Program-made: the position numbers and the translations under genes
Part shown: piece by piece, positions 39,913-51,490 of the stretch
Layout: the number at the start of each line of letters is the position of its first letter
Position numbering within the stretch: the stretch's first letter is position 1
Assembly (NCBI GenBank): GCA_956465555.1
Contig: OY101128.1
Span: forward strand, 1-64,000
Reading direction: 5' to 3'
DNA from: Nitzschia sp. pyKryTriq1
Taxonomy: Eukaryota > Bacillariophyta > Bacillariophyceae > Bacillariales > Bacillariaceae
DNA length: 64,000 nucleotides
The notes under the pieces: model-generated
Seen by the model: the letters and a program-made list of their open reading frames with translations, nothing else
Told to the model about the DNA's origin: nothing
Databases searched by the model: none

Positions 39913-40692
39913 ACAGTGGTAGTAGTACCGTATGATGTGTTATCGATATCGCACGTGGGCATTGACGTGTGGGTGTTGATTATTATGAGATGCTGTGATC
40001 ACCGACCACTGTGTCCCCAGATTTTGGTTTCTCTTTGTTCGGCGGAACGCACCGGCTGCTAAGAAGAGCTTGTTTGGATCGCCCCCGCCCGTGCGTCATT
40101 CTGCGCATTTTATGAGCTACACTACGTCAGCAAAGAACAAATTTGATGCTCAAAATGAGCTGTCATTTAAATGCGACATTGACCCGACAAAGCTCCTTAT
40201 GTAATTTTAATTATAATACATGAGCACTTCCTACTCCTCCATCTCTGACCAAGCTCTATCTGACCACCATCTTCCGAGGGGTTTTGATCATCGCACACAA
40301 GGCACCATTATCACTGTGCTGTTGCATCTCCATCCAACATGTTGATTAACCCCTCCAAAGGGTCCTGGGAAAGGTTCGCCGTGCGAAGATCAACAAATTG
40401 GGATTGCAGGAAGTCATACCGGTATGCTCGTATCGGTATGGGAAATCATGGATAGAACAATGTTGAGTTTATTACATTGTGCCTTCATGTGTTCATGTGG
40501 CCTTTGATGCGGGGGCCGAGTAACGAGTCCACTGTCAAAAAGTGGAGAAGGAAAAGAAAAACTACTTGGCACATATTTTTGCAGCACTGCGCAAACAGAA
40601 CCCAATCAACAACCGCAGCAACGACGCATCCAAGAGCAACAACAACAACAACAACGTACGTTCACTTGTCACTTGTATGTGAATAGACGCGG
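39913..40692. other. Intergenic, no gene seen
   Basis: This stretch lies between the 5' end of the plastid protein gene and the 3' end of the Dispatched-like gene. It has a CAA tract (40630-40656) and short frames without motifs. The missing C-terminal half of the Dispatched-like protein would be expected here but was not found. Confidence 0.45.
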
Positions 40693-42684
40693 TCACCCGC
40701 AATACTTCCACTTGTCCACGGCGACAAAGACGTCACCGGCACCCAAAGCAAAGACAACAAAGATCCCAATAAAATTTAGAAATGGGACTATCGAACGAGA
40801 GAATCAATCGGGTGTGAGTCGAAGCACGAGAGGTTGTCAACAACGTAGCTCAGAACGAATCACTCACAGAAATTTAATCCAATGACCAACTTGTAGACCA
40901 AAAAGCTCAACGGAAAGCTTAGAATGATTTGTACCAAGCCAATCATAGTGATGAAAGGACTTCGGGTATGCAAGACGAGAGCCAGTGCCACCACAACGGC
41001 ACTTCCCATTGCCAAAGCCATATCGTTCGGTAAGGAAGCGTCCAAATACAAGCCAACAAAATCCTCATATTGGGTATCGTAGGCCCCTTCCACAAGATTA
41101 CTAGACTCTGCCGTATCAAAGTGATCGACTTCGTCGTAGAGTGAAAACACATCCGACCAGTTGGTGGCAAAGATACTGCTCGAGTACCGAGACTTTCCGC
41201 CCCGGACATCAAAGCCTTCTTCCACAAAAGTAGTGTAGAAGAATATTGGGCAAGAAGACAAAGGAATATCATTGACATACGTGTTCTTGATTTCATGGAC
41301 ACACTCTGTCCATTTCGCCTCTTCCTCGGCTTGGAAGGGCTTCCAGGCATCGGCGAGCTCGGCACAAGTCAAATCCCAGCCGTTGTCTACCAAGAGACGG
41401 GCGTACATGACAATCGAGTAGGGTGGTAGACATCCCACTTCGCATCCAAAGCAAAGCCCGTTCGCCTCCAGGTGCTTTTGCGTCTTGGTCTCGGCTTCAC
41501 AAATATCGCGGAGTACTGGTGCACTCAAGACAGAGCTCGAGCTTGATTTCGTCTTCCACAAGGGCCAAAGATGCGCATCATGAGTAAGGCTGTCAACATT
41601 GTACCAGCTCATGTCACAACTTCGATCTTCGATAACATCTTGCAGCGAGCTCGGCACAAGTCAAATCCCAGCCGTTGTCGACCAAGAGACGGGCGTACAT
41701 GACAATCGAGTAGGGTGGTAGACATCCCACTTCGCATCCAAAGCAAAGCCCGTTCGCCTCCAGGTGCTTTTGCGTCTTGGTCTCGGCTTCACAAATATCG
41801 CGGAGTACTGGTGCACTCAAGACAGAGCTCGAGCTTGATTTCGTCTTCCACAAGGGCCAAAGATGCGCATCATGAGTAAGGCTGTCAACATTGTACCAGC
41901 TCATGTCACAACTTCGATCTTCGATAACATCTTGCAGTTTGCGGCGTAGGTCTTGAGTGAGAGAAAATGGAAGTTCTCTTGGCGAATCATGGAAGTCTAG
42001 GCGATCGGCCTTTGGGCGAAAAATGTCAACCCAAGTCTCTGCAATGAAGCCTTCTTCAAAGTATTGAGCGTCAGTGTCAGATGATAGACGGCGTCGCTCC
42101 GAATCGTCGTCACCATCTTCCCAGCCAGAAAGGACGCTGTTCATAAGGTTCTTCCAAACGGCATCGTGTCCGTAGAAAAGCTCTTCTTGGTGGAATTGTG
42201 TGATCATCAGTTGCGTTTGACGGTCCGCGACTAGCGTACCGCGAGATTGCCAGCCGCCCGTGTTGGCACTGACAGAGAAATCTCCGACAATCATCGCCAT
42301 GACACTTAATCCAATAGCGATAAACAAACTTGCTAAAAGGTAAGTGCATGGATTTCGGGCGACACGTCGGGCTTGCTTGGCCAAGATTCCCTCATTTGGT
42401 ACTTTTAGAGGCTCGGGTGCTTCGGTCATGACACTATCGTCGGCCTCCTTCTTTGTCACATCAGCCACAACACTTGAAACTTCATGATCCTTGGATGATT
42501 TTGAACTCTTCTTGTGCTTCTTCGTCTTCGTCTTGTCTTTCTTGACACTCTGGCTGCGCCTGTGCTGCTTTGAGTCGATGGCTGCTGCTTCTGGAGGTAC
42601 GACAACCGCAATTCTTTCAACCTTGATCGAGGCGGAGGAGGAGTCGTTGTCAAGATCGATATCGTCGTAAAGATCAGAATTCAT
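40693..42684 (-). pseudogene. Dispatched/RND-like protein, N-terminal half, disrupted
   Basis: From ATG 42684 (MNSDLYDDIDLD): a Lys-rich basic cytosolic tail; TM1 (NPCTYLLASLFIAIGLSVMA); an ectodomain (RGTLVADRQTQLM, DMSWYNVDSLTHDAHLWPLW, LCFGCEVGCLPPYSIVMYAR, VFSLYDEVDHFDTAE); then the start of a sterol-sensing-type bundle (LPNDMALAMGSAVVVALALV, TMIGLVQIILSFPLSFLVYK). An 80-nt intron (40788-40867, GTGAGT...TAG) joins GLNF|FPFLNFIGIFVVFALGAGD and DVFVAVDKWK, the Dispatched/Patched TM4 motif. The frame stops at 40693 with the second half missing. A 292-bp tandem duplication (41353-41644 and 41645-41936) shifts the frame in the middle. Relatives export lipidated or hydrophobic cargo using proton or sodium gradients. 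Confidence 0.82.
41353..41936. repeat. 292-bp tandem duplication inside the Dispatched-like gene
   Basis: 41353-41644 is repeated at 41645-41936 with a single difference near 41389 (TCTACC against TCGACC). Since 292 = 3 x 97 + 1, the second copy throws the reading frame out (CAEL|AARCYRRSKL then stop). Each copy alone reads through in frame. No AGGT word that could form a new intron is visible within the unit. Confidence 0.92.
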
Positions 42685-43266
42685 ATTGATGATGCAAATG
42701 ATGAATCTTTTTGTGATTGTTGTTTCTGTTTGAGAAATTTTGTGAGCCTTGTTGTTGTTGTTGTATCGATGATGATGATGATGATTCGACCGCAGAGCGG
42801 GAGAGGGTATCTTTCGCAATGGCGCTTTCGGATTACAGTAGAGAGACACGAATTATTGTCAGTCGCGTCGGGTCATTCACGTTGTTCTTCAAGCTTCCAC
42901 AGATTTTCGGATATGTGCCCGATGAGTCTGTCTGCTGTACGGAGGCAATAATGTTTGTGGTGGGATGACGTCACGGGCGCAGCTCGTGTTTCTGTGCTTC
43001 GAACGACGACGATGATCTACTAATCTTGATCTCTGCCTCATCCTCAAGATGTAGTGAAGCGCAAGACACAGTCTTGAAATGCAGATAGTCTCGACGACTA
43101 GCTAGTAGAGTCTGGAATAGGAAAGAGCTACCCATCATGAATGACTCACTCACTCACTCAGTACTGGTGCTTGTAGCTTGTTCTCGGACGTTCCAGGTAC
43201 ACCAGACTATGTATGGTGTACCGACAGGGGGCCTACGGTCTGTACGGCGAACAGCGACCTAATGCA
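42685..43266. other. Intergenic, promoter side of Dispatched-like gene
   Basis: A GAT run (42768-42786) reads antisense as poly-His. No supported coding feature. Confidence 0.4.
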
Positions 43267-43480
43267 TAATAATAACAAAATATCGCGTGCTTTTCCCGTG
43301 CTTCATCATGTGATAATAATCACGTAATACCTGTATCGCGTGCTTTTCCAGTGCTTCATAATGCGATAATAGTAATCACATAATATCGCGTGCTTTTCTC
43401 GTGCTTCATCATGCGATATAATAATAACAAAATAACACGTACTTTTCTCGTCCTCCGCATGATAACGCGTGATTTTCTTT
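43267..43480. repeat. ~58-bp tandem repeat, about four copies
   Basis: Units contain ATCGCGTGCTTTTC, CGTGCTTCATCATG and CGATAATAATCAC, with increasing divergence to the right. The ATCGCGTGCT word is shared with the 41-bp satellite tail. The array ends where the 137-bp dispersed repeat (copy 2) begins. Confidence 0.75.
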
Positions 43481-43612
43481 CATCGTCGCGCCATTTCACT
43501 TGGAAACGACGCCCTCTTCCGTAGTGACCATTGTAGCTATAGCAATATTACTACTACATAATACTACTGTTTCATATCCTCTACGAATTAGTGCTATAAA
43601 GTATCCTGATTC
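43476..43612. repeat. Dispersed ~137-bp repeat, copy 2
   Basis: Same orientation and nearly the same sequence as 29647-29785, including CGACGCCCTCTTCCGTAGTG and CTACGAATTAGTGCT. The short frame across it is not a gene. Confidence 0.85.
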
Positions 43613-43689
43613 GATTTCGATTTGGATCGAGGACAAAAGACTCCCAGCTCTGCCGACATTCAGACTTGCGTTACCAATCTACAACGGTG

Positions 43690-43875
43690 TACGCTCGTCT
43701 AGTCTAGTCTAGTCTAGAAGAGTACTAGAGCCTAGTAGAAGACTAGAAGAGTATACTAGTAGAGTCTACTAGTCTAGTAGAGTCTAGTCTAGTAGCAGTA
43801 ATAGAGTCTAGTCTAGTCTAGTCTAGTCTAGTATATTCTATTCTATAGAGTCTAGTAGTACTAGTCGTCTAGAGT
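43690..43875. repeat. AGTCT/CTAGT microsatellite
   Basis: Dense TCTAG, AGTCTAGTCT and TAGTAG words with some interruptions. No coding content. Confidence 0.85.
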
Positions 43876-44019
43876 ATGGTACAGTTATTATGGTGGTAGC
43901 AGTGTAGTAGTACTAGTATTCTTGTAGCGAATCATCATGTACGTCGTCCTACTACTACAAGCTGCTTGTTGGATTCCGCCCGGTTGATTCTTACAATCTC
44001 CTCGAAAGAATTTCACATG

Positions 44020-44650
44020 TACAACTACTTTTGGTGGAGATATGGCAACTTTTGACATTTGCCCAGCATCGAAAACATGAAAAAGTCTATTCGGTTCATG
44101 ATAACCCATACTTTTCAATATGATTTTGATGTCAATAGATGAGTCTTGATATGCCAATAAGATGGTACTGAAGAAATTCTACCCCCACACTACTTTTGGT
44201 GGAGATATGGCAACTTTCATCATTTGCGGAGCCCCGAAAACATGAAAAAGTCTATTCGGATCATGATAACCAATACTTTTCAAAATGATTTTGATATCAA
44301 CAGATGGAGTCTGGATATGCCAATAAAATGACAATCAAGAAATTCTGCCCGCACACTACTTGGTGGAGATATGGCAACTTTCATCATTTGCGGAGCCTCG
44401 AAAACATGAAAAAGTCTATTCGGATGACAATAACCAATACTTTTCAATATGATTTTGATGCCAATAGATGAGTCTTGATATACCAATAAGATGTTACTGA
44501 AGAAATTCTACCCCCACACTACTTTTGGTGGAGATATGGCAACTTTCATCATTTGCGGAGCCCCGAAAACATGAAAAAGTCTATTCGGATCATGATAACC
44601 CATACTTTTCAATATGATTTTGATATCAACAGATGGAGTCTTGAAGAGAT
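44020..44650. repeat. ~163-bp tandem repeat, four copies
   Basis: Copies start at about 44028, 44191, 44356 and 44521. Each has TTGGTGGAGATATGGCAACT, ATGAAAAAGTCTATTCGG, TCATGATAACCAATACTTTT and ATATGATTTTGAT. The short frames on the minus strand repeat with the unit (SSIDIKIILKSMGY), so the ORFs are repeat shadows. Confidence 0.88.
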
Positions 44651-45119
44651 TGAACTAAGCATTGAGTTCTAGATATCGAACCAAGCATTTAACCAAGCAT
44701 TTAACTATAGAGATCGAACCACATCGGGTGTTACAGCGCAGAGCAATTGGGTGTTAATGCCTTGGGGGGGGGCTAGAGTTGGGGGTATCCCCTTTTAGCA
44801 TCACGCTCTTATTCGAGTCAGTCGCCATTCTTCTTGCGGAAAAGAGAAAGTAGTATTACAGTAGAAGACTCTCGAGTATTGATACTAGTAGATGATGATG
44901 ATGCTGTTGATGTTGATAATGCACTTGTTGCACTCCCACTTGTGGTTGTAGTAGTAGTAGTAGTAGTAGAGGTCGTTGAAGAATTGTCGCTGGTAGCGGT
45001 AGTAGTAGTGGTAGTAGTCGTAATATCGCTGACCATACTCCACCAAGGTCGGCCTCACAGCTCTGACCGGTACACGTAATACTATCATGCTCGATCCCTC
45101 ATCGTCGCACTCATAGTGT

Positions 45120-45505
45120 TATCGCGTGAAAGATTTGCTATTACTAGCTCTACTCTAGCGCTATCGCTTGAATGAATGTACAATAATGATAATGTCTATT
45201 ACTAGCGCTATCGCGTGAATGAATGTACAATAATGTCTATTACTAGCGCTATCGCGTGAATGAATGAAAAATAAAATACTGTCTATTACTAGCGCTATCG
45301 TGTCCTCGAATGTAAAATAAAATAATGTCTATTACTACTAGCGCTATCGCGTGAATGAGAATAGATTCATGTCTATTACTAGACTAGCGCTATCGCGTCA
45401 ATGAAGATGTACAATAATGTCTATTACTAGCGCCATGGCGTGCTCGAATGTAAATTAATGTCTATTGCTATTAGTACTAGCGCTATCGCGTGAATGAGAC
45501 TATAG
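45120..45505. repeat. 41-bp satellite family, second array (~8 copies)
   Basis: The ATGTCTATTACTAGCGCTAT + CGCGTGAATGAATGTAC unit is the same family as 34216-34862, but more diverged and with small insertions (ACTACTAG, ACTAGACTAG). No helicase gene lies next to it. It could mark a non-autonomous or deleted Helitron. Confidence 0.88.
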
Positions 45506-45815
45506 ATTCATATCTACTAACCAAGTGAAAGTTTAGGTACAAGTATGTAGCTACTACTAGAGTAGACAGAGTACGAGCCAGAAGCTTACTGGACTGCTGT
45601 CTACATGTACCGGTACGTGGCCGGAGGATGGATGGAAATTCCCATCTACTAGTCGTAGTACAGTAGTGGTAGTGCCAGACCAAAGTAGTCGTCAGTATTC
45701 TCGGCTTACGAGAACGTTCTGGTGCTTGGGCTTGTACTTGTGCTTGTACACGATCACCACCGCCAGCAGCAGCAGCACAGCAGCAGCAGCATGACGATGA
45801 TTCTTCTTTGTTCTT

Positions 45816-46328
45816 TTAGTTCTTCTTGGCCTCGCTGACAAGCTTTGTGGGAGGAGCAAAGTCCTTGAAATAAGACTGCATCGAATCTCGACAGATGACG
45901 GGCTGGTCGCCCACTTTCGGAAAGACGACTTGGGCGGCCTCAGCAGCAGCAGCATCGTTGTTCTTGTCATTCTTGCTCGACGATCCAATGAAGCTAGCGA
46001 GAGCATCCATGAACCAAGAATACCTCGACCTCGACTTGGTGGTGGTCTCCTCCGTAGTCGTCGTAGTCGTCGTACTGAGAGGAACAACAACCTCGGCAAC
46101 GACTTCTTCGGTCGAAGCCTTGTTTGATCCAGCACCCTTGAAGGCAAGTTCCGTCGCAGTATAATACTCAGAGTACGAGTTTCCATGGAAGCGGGGAGGA
46201 GCTGTCGTCCTCGTTGTTGCGGGAGTAAACGCTTGGGTGGGCGATGCGAGGACCGCCAAGAAGACGGCCAGAACGACAACAACGCCGACGGAAGAGCGGG
46301 AGGAGGAGGATGCAGCAGTGAACTTCAT
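45816..46328 (-). CDS. Small plastid-targeted protein, unknown
   Basis: 170 residues from ATG 46328. A signal peptide (SSVGVVVVLAVFLAVLAS) is followed by PTQAFTPATTR, an ASAFAP-type motif with Phe at residue 34. The mature part is short: YSEYYTATELAFKG, a T/E-rich linker, RYSWFMDALASFIG, an Ala-rich stretch and a conserved-looking C-terminus VVFPKVGDQPVICRDSMQS and YFKDFAPP. There is no recognised domain. The import signal suggests a nuclear-encoded plastid protein. Confidence 0.7.
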   Translation of the reverse strand: MKFTAASSSSRSSVGVVVVLAVFLAVLASPTQAFTPATTRTTAPPRFHGNSYSEYYTATELAFKGAGSNKASTEEVVAEVVVPLSTTTTTTTEETTTKSRSRYSWFMDALASFIGSSSKNDKNNDAAAAEAAQVVFPKVGDQPVICRDSMQSYFKDFAPPTKLVSEAKKN

Positions 46329-46502
46329 TCTTGAATAATTTAATTTAATATAATATAATGGAGTGGATGGATCGATGGATGGATGGATGAATTATTGATT
46401 TGTGAGCTCAATTGTAGAGGGCGGAAGCGATGACGACAACAACGCGAAAAAACCGCAACAACAACCTCATCGGCCACCACGTCGTCGTCGAGACAATAAA
46501 TA

Positions 46503-46766
46503 ATGAGATTATTGGCAAGCTCGCTTATTATTTTACTAATTCTGTCATCAAAAAGTGCCACATCAGCGCTTCGCAATGTGGTGATTGGCGGAGAGAGTGT
46601 CCTACCGGTAGATTTCTCGGAAAGGATGACGTCGTTCGAAGAATCGGAGTTTCCTAACCCACGTCATCATGTCCTTCCTCTGCCTGCCTTCTCTTCGGGG
46701 AACGGTTCGCAAACTCATAAAAACGGAATCTGTTACGTCTGTCCGTCACGCACGTTTCTTCCTTAA
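46503..46766 (+). CDS. Small secreted peptide ORF
   Basis: 87 residues starting MRLLASSLIILLILSSKSAT, a good signal peptide with a likely cleavage site after SATSA. The mature part is LRNVVIGGESVLPVD, FSERMTSFEESEFPNPR and a C-terminus with NGICYVCPSRTF. It lies divergently 175 bp from the plastid protein gene. No family recognised. It may be the first exon of a longer gene, because the chain is short. Confidence 0.4.
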   Translation: MRLLASSLIILLILSSKSATSALRNVVIGGESVLPVDFSERMTSFEESEFPNPRHHVLPLPAFSSGNGSQTHKNGICYVCPSRTFLP

Positions 46767-47571
46767 AGGCTTAAATATATTTTAATACGACATCATCAGG
46801 ACACACGACGGATTGCAAGCAATGCGAGGTCTGTCATCCATCACGAGGTTTGTGACGCGACTGTCAGATATTATTATAGTCTACAGGATCGATCAAATAC
46901 TCAATCGGTCATTAAGTATTTTATATATTGAAGCATTGTCAAAAGGGTCATTACTCCTGGGATTCGCTGACCGGCGAATAATTTAATAATTGGAGCGTCT
47001 GTCGTTCGTGTCAAACTCCTACGTACATGTACCGTACGGTACGGCACACGTGTACCGCTAGCAAGATCATAACAGAAGAAAGAAATAATAATATGTACTG
47101 TAAGAGAAGAATTTCCCGCCATCATTGGAGTCATAATGATAATGACCACAACACGAAATAGTGATCTTATTGCAGGTATGTACGGTAGCAGCGCAGGATA
47201 CTAACTACTCGGAACGGAAACAGAACATAAACATCAATCACATCCATTATCTTTTATTTTGCACCTCGCTCGGACGACGCGGCGGCTTCCTTCACTTCGA
47301 GACATTTATTGTGATCAGTTTGGTACAACCACTCTACGTTACTCTACTCTATTCTACTAGTAGAGTAGTCTACAAGAGTCGAATCTACTGTACTGTTCAA
47401 AAAGTAGAGGGAGAGAGAGAGAGAAAGGGGAATAGGAGGCCGCGGCGTTGTTGTTGTGTTATCGTCTACTCGTATCCATAGACTAATACAGCCAGCAAGT
47501 CAGTCGTCGGTCAGTCAGTCGGTAGAACAAAATACGAACGACATCAGTATTTTCCGTCTCGAGAAAAAAGA
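46767..47571. other. Intergenic, no gene seen
   Basis: Contains a GTACGGTACGG cluster near 47030, a GAGAGA tract (47408-47427) and TAGTAGAG words. This should hold the promoter of the second five-span gene. Confidence 0.4.
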
Positions 47572-50500
47572 ATGGCCACTACTAACACCAATTCTACTGG
47601 TGATAGTACCAATGGTACTACTACTAATGTCCAAGAAGAAGAAGACGACGACGGTAACGACTTTCGGTTCTGCCGTGCCCAGTCTGAATTTTCGTTGGAA
47701 TTTGAGCCTCCGCCCTTTCGAGTGAATTTTGCCGTCGAAAATGTCCACACGCTGGCACCTCGTTTCGGACATGCCCGCGATATCAATCTACTCATCATTC
47801 AAGAAGGAGGAGGAGGAGGAGGAGGAAATAATATGAGTCCATCAAGCAGCAGCAGCAGTACTAAAGCCGACCAACAACAAGATTATTTGACGGGATTACT
47901 GGCTTCCAGTTTTGCCATCTTTTGTTTGTTTGTCGTATGGACGACGATGCTATGGACGTTCAAATGGTTCGGACCCACCAAGGTGGGATTCTTGAGCGCA
48001 CGACGAACCCTTCCGGTCAAACCCGACAAGCCCGAAGCCGTCTCTCGACACGAACGTATACGAAAAAAACATCCGTTTCAACATAATGGCGAGGCAAGTG
48101 GATATTATGGGAATGGTGGCAGTACTTCCCCTAAAAAAGGCGGCACGCCTGGAGCCGGCACCATCACCACCAAGAACATATTAAAGCCAGTCGTCGGTGT
48201 CGCCAAGGCTCCCATTACAGTCGTTTCCAAGGCCCGACAGAAAAAACGAGAAATCGAACGGCGGAATCAGTTCTCGAGAATGAATTCGGGTATTGGAGAC
48301 GATGATATTATGGACGAAGACATTGCAGGAGAAGAACAAGAACAAGAACAAGAACAAACAGTGATTGAAGAGGAAGTTGAGAATGATGATTCTAAAGAAC
48401 AAGCCCGCCCTCGCGCTTCTTCGGAAGTCCTGTCCGACACGGATAGAAAGATCATTCGACAGTACGAAGAAGATTGGAAAGCCTACGAACAGCAAATATA
48501 TAGAGGCCAGGACCGCATTCGTCGGATACGATTGGGTGCTGGATTTTGTGCCATTTGCATTCTAATCTCGGCCTTGATGTTTACGATCATGACCCAGGAT
48601 TCCTTCACGACCTCTCTCGAAATGTTTGATTCGGGCCTACAACAAGTCAATACAAATATTGACCAGGCCTTGACGATTTCCGCCAACTATGCCGAACGAC
48701 AAGCCAATGCGCGAGATTCGACTCGGAAATTTCTTCTTCAAATCAATGGTACGTGTATGTTCCAAGTATTTTTTGCTACTGTGGTGCAACCCTAATTGCA
48801 CTGCACTGCACTGCACTGCACTGCACTTTCGGATGCTTTTCGCGTCCGCGTCGACGACGAAACGTTCTCACACCACCATGCATGCATCACTATTATACTT
48901 TGTAGAAATTTGTCCCAATTCGGCAGAACAGCTATGTACCAATATCGAGAATGAGACGGCTACCACCTTGGACGAACGTGGATGCGACTTTTCAACAGTC
49001 CCATATGGTAACGAACTAGCGACGCTATTCAACGTCTTTGATACGACCTTGAGGACGGTACTAGATGGCGTCGCAAATATCGAAGAAGACTTGGTGACCC
49101 TTCAAGAAATACTGGAAAAGGCCAATTTGTATTATCCAAAGCACGGTGTTTGGGCCTTTTGGACGGCGGTAGGCTGTTCATTGGCGTTGGGAGTCGTTGC
49201 TTTAGTATTGAGCGGGGGTATGGTCTACATCGAGATGGGACAAGGTCAACAAGCCAACGGAAGAGAACGAAAACTCCCTCCAAAATTCGCTTGGTGTCGA
49301 TCTTGGCTGCTGGTTCCGTTGCTCTTGCTCTTGGTTTGTCTTAGTTGGATCTTTTCGATGACGTTCATTATGATGGGAATTGGATCGTCTGACCTTTGCT
49401 ACAACAGTCCCGATGTTCCGGTACTCAATCTGCTAGAGACGATTGAAGATGAGTTCGGATCATCATCATTGATTTATTTCTTTTTGAGATACTACGTATC
49501 GGGTTGTCCAGCAGTCGAGGCTCCGAGAGAATTGGAACTCGCCATTGTTGGAATCAAAGACGCAGTGTTGCCCGTCATGGGAACTCTGGTCGATGCGATT
49601 CAGGCGCAAGGGGAGGGAAATCTTGCGGAAATATGTGGCACGGGAGTCGCGCCAGTATTGGCAATCGTAGAAGCGTTGGGGGAGCAACTTTGTGTCTTGG
49701 GACTCACAATGGTACGTGTGAAAGAAAGAATGAATGACAGAATGATAGTTGGTCTCGTTGCAGGAAAGTCATCGCATTGAATCTCATTCTTCTCTTCTCT
49801 TCTCTACTATCTCGGCAACGGATGACTACGTTTCTATTCCTACTCTACCACAACTAGGCGGACTTGCGGACTCTGTTACAGTGCGAGAACTGGTATCCTC
49901 TCTATCGGTATACCATGCACGAGGCAATTTGTCTCCATGCCACCCAAGGATTTACGTGGGCTGCGTGAGTAGAGACTTTCGATCGGATCCGGTTGGCATA
50001 AGTCTCGTAAAGTTTCAAATCAGCATCTCACCGTATCTTTTCCTTTCCTTGCTTTACCTCTTCTTCAATGATAGATCCACCCAATTGGTGATTGTGATAC
50101 TTTCTTTGGTATTGTTAACCCTTCGAGTGTCGTTTTATGAATTGGAAGAAACCATGCTGGAATCCGACGACGACCACGCCGATGACGACGCCAACGAAGC
50201 GACGCCACGGGGATGCTTCGCTTGCTTGTGTCCTGCCAAAGCACCGACAAAGGACGAGCATATTGGGGAAATCACAGTCACGCAACCAAAAGAAGGAGTA
50301 TCTAGTCGTAGTGGCGGACAATCATGGTTTAGCTGCTTTGGTTCGAACAAGCGGGCGCCCAAGGATGCCCATATTGGGGAGATCAAAGTCAATCGACAGG
50401 CCGCGGCCGCTGCGACCGCTACACCGACTCCTCCTCCACCACCACCCGGCTCGATGCGAAAGACGTCCATGAAGACTCAAACTACTAGCACAGCAACACC

Positions 50501-50582
50501 AAGCAAGGTGAATTCGACCATGGCGAACTCCAGCGGATCGTTCTCAAGCGGCGACATCGAGGAGGAATCCCTGAAGGGATGA
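47572..50582 (+). CDS. Five-span membrane protein, second family member
   Basis: Model: join(47572..48748, 48906..49711, 49858..49964, 50075..50582), 865 residues; introns 157, 146 and 110 nt, phases 1, 0 and 2, all GT-AG. Homology with the 9.85-kb gene is seen at the N-terminus (the FRVNFAVE region ending LAPRFG, against LPRFG), at TM1 (AIFCLFVVWTTMLWTFKW), in the Cys-bearing segment after TM2, at TM3-TM4 (SWLLVPLLLLLVCLSWIFSM), in the CENWYPLY segment (CDQWYPWY there) and at TM5 (STQLVIVILSLVLLTLRVSF). The acidic loop is far shorter (about 190 residues). The C-terminal tail is longer and has two copies of APTKDEHIGEITV/APKDAHIGEIKV after Cys clusters (CFACLC, WFSCFG). Those Cys could be lipidated (inference). 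The layout is prominin/tweety-like; function unknown. Confidence 0.88.
48790..48822. repeat. TGCAC pentamer repeat in intron 1
   Basis: Five or six tandem TGCAC units lie in the first intron of the second five-span gene, far enough from both splice sites not to disturb them. Confidence 0.8.
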
Positions 50583-51129
50583 TGAGTGGTCGACTGTTCC
50601 ATCGGGCTATTCACTATTCACAGCTGTATTACATAACGACGGACTCCACCTCTATATTAAAACGTACTCTACGACGACTACTACTACTACTACTACTATT
50701 AGTATTACATCACGTATTAGGTCTGTAATGAATATAGTATCTATTTATACTGTTCTATTCGACTTTGTAGTAATATACGAGTACTAGATAATCGGCGGGT
50801 TGCTAGTAAATGCAGATGCACAACTCATCTGCGCAGTGGCCGACGCAGAGCTTGCCACCATGGCAGAGTTCACATACGCGAGGCGATGCACAATCCATGC
50901 AGACGCTGATGGCAAATGAAACCCTTTTCGTCACAATCAAGACACTCAAGCGTGTCTTTGATTCGATCACATAAGGTTTCCCCCCCAACTATCGCTGCAC
51001 TGTGCAGTTGCGCTTTGCTTACGTTGACGGGTCAAGTGAAAAGTACAAGGCCGCACTCAAAGCAAGATTGGCGCGTCTTGATTTTGCTTAGGAATCCGCA
51101 TACTCGCGGATCTACAATCACTACATGCC
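50583..51129. other. Intergenic, no gene seen
   Basis: Contains TACTACTACT tracts. A minus frame has clustered Cys (CMDCASPRVCELCHGGKLC, 50809-50890) that could be a zinc-finger remnant, but no start or splice supports it. Confidence 0.35.
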
Positions 51130-51242
51130 AAGCTAACTACGATTGTTCAGCGGAACTTGGCCATCAGCAATCGTCGGCGACTTCGACACGACTATCAGCC
51201 CGGACAACGCGTGGCTATCAAGGATATCACTACTAGCCTACT
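51130..51242 (+). pseudogene. Retroelement integrase C-terminal relic (Ty3-like)
   Basis: The plus frame reads KLTTIVQRNLAISNRRRLRH followed by DYQPGQRVAIKD. The pattern Q-x-N...N-R-R-R...H-x-Y-x-x-G-x-x-V is what I expect just after the integrase core of Ty3/gypsy polyproteins. It covers only about 35 residues, so the call is tentative. Confidence 0.35.
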
Positions 51243-51490
51243 ACTACGAGCTACTACTGTAGTAGTAGTACCTCAATAATAATTATCAAGAAAACGGACT
51301 ACTACTACTAGTACTACGTCAGCACTATTTTATTCTTTTGGATCAGCCAACTCTATCATTATTAATATTTTATTCTATTTTTAAATGTCTATGATTCTAC
51401 TACTAGTCTAGTAGTAGTATATGGTATCTGTGTTGAGATGGTCGTGGGGTGTGGTTCTTGTTCTTGTACCTTCTAGTACTACTACTACTA

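Noticed and set aside
41353-41936. New intron created by the 292-bp tandem duplication
   Set aside because: Intron gain by duplication needs an AGGT in the unit; I find none on the coding strand, so splicing out one copy cleanly is not supported.
43888-44486. Two minus frames with the shared peptide SSIDIKIILKSMGY
   Set aside because: They repeat with the 163-bp tandem unit, with no start context or homology; best explained as repeat sequence.
44818-45088. Short Thr/Tyr-rich and Val-rich frames on both strands
   Set aside because: Triplet microsatellite (GTAGTAGTA) read in different frames.
50803-50988. Cys-rich minus frame as a zinc-finger gene
   Set aside because: Spacing does not match a known finger, and no start or splice partner is visible.
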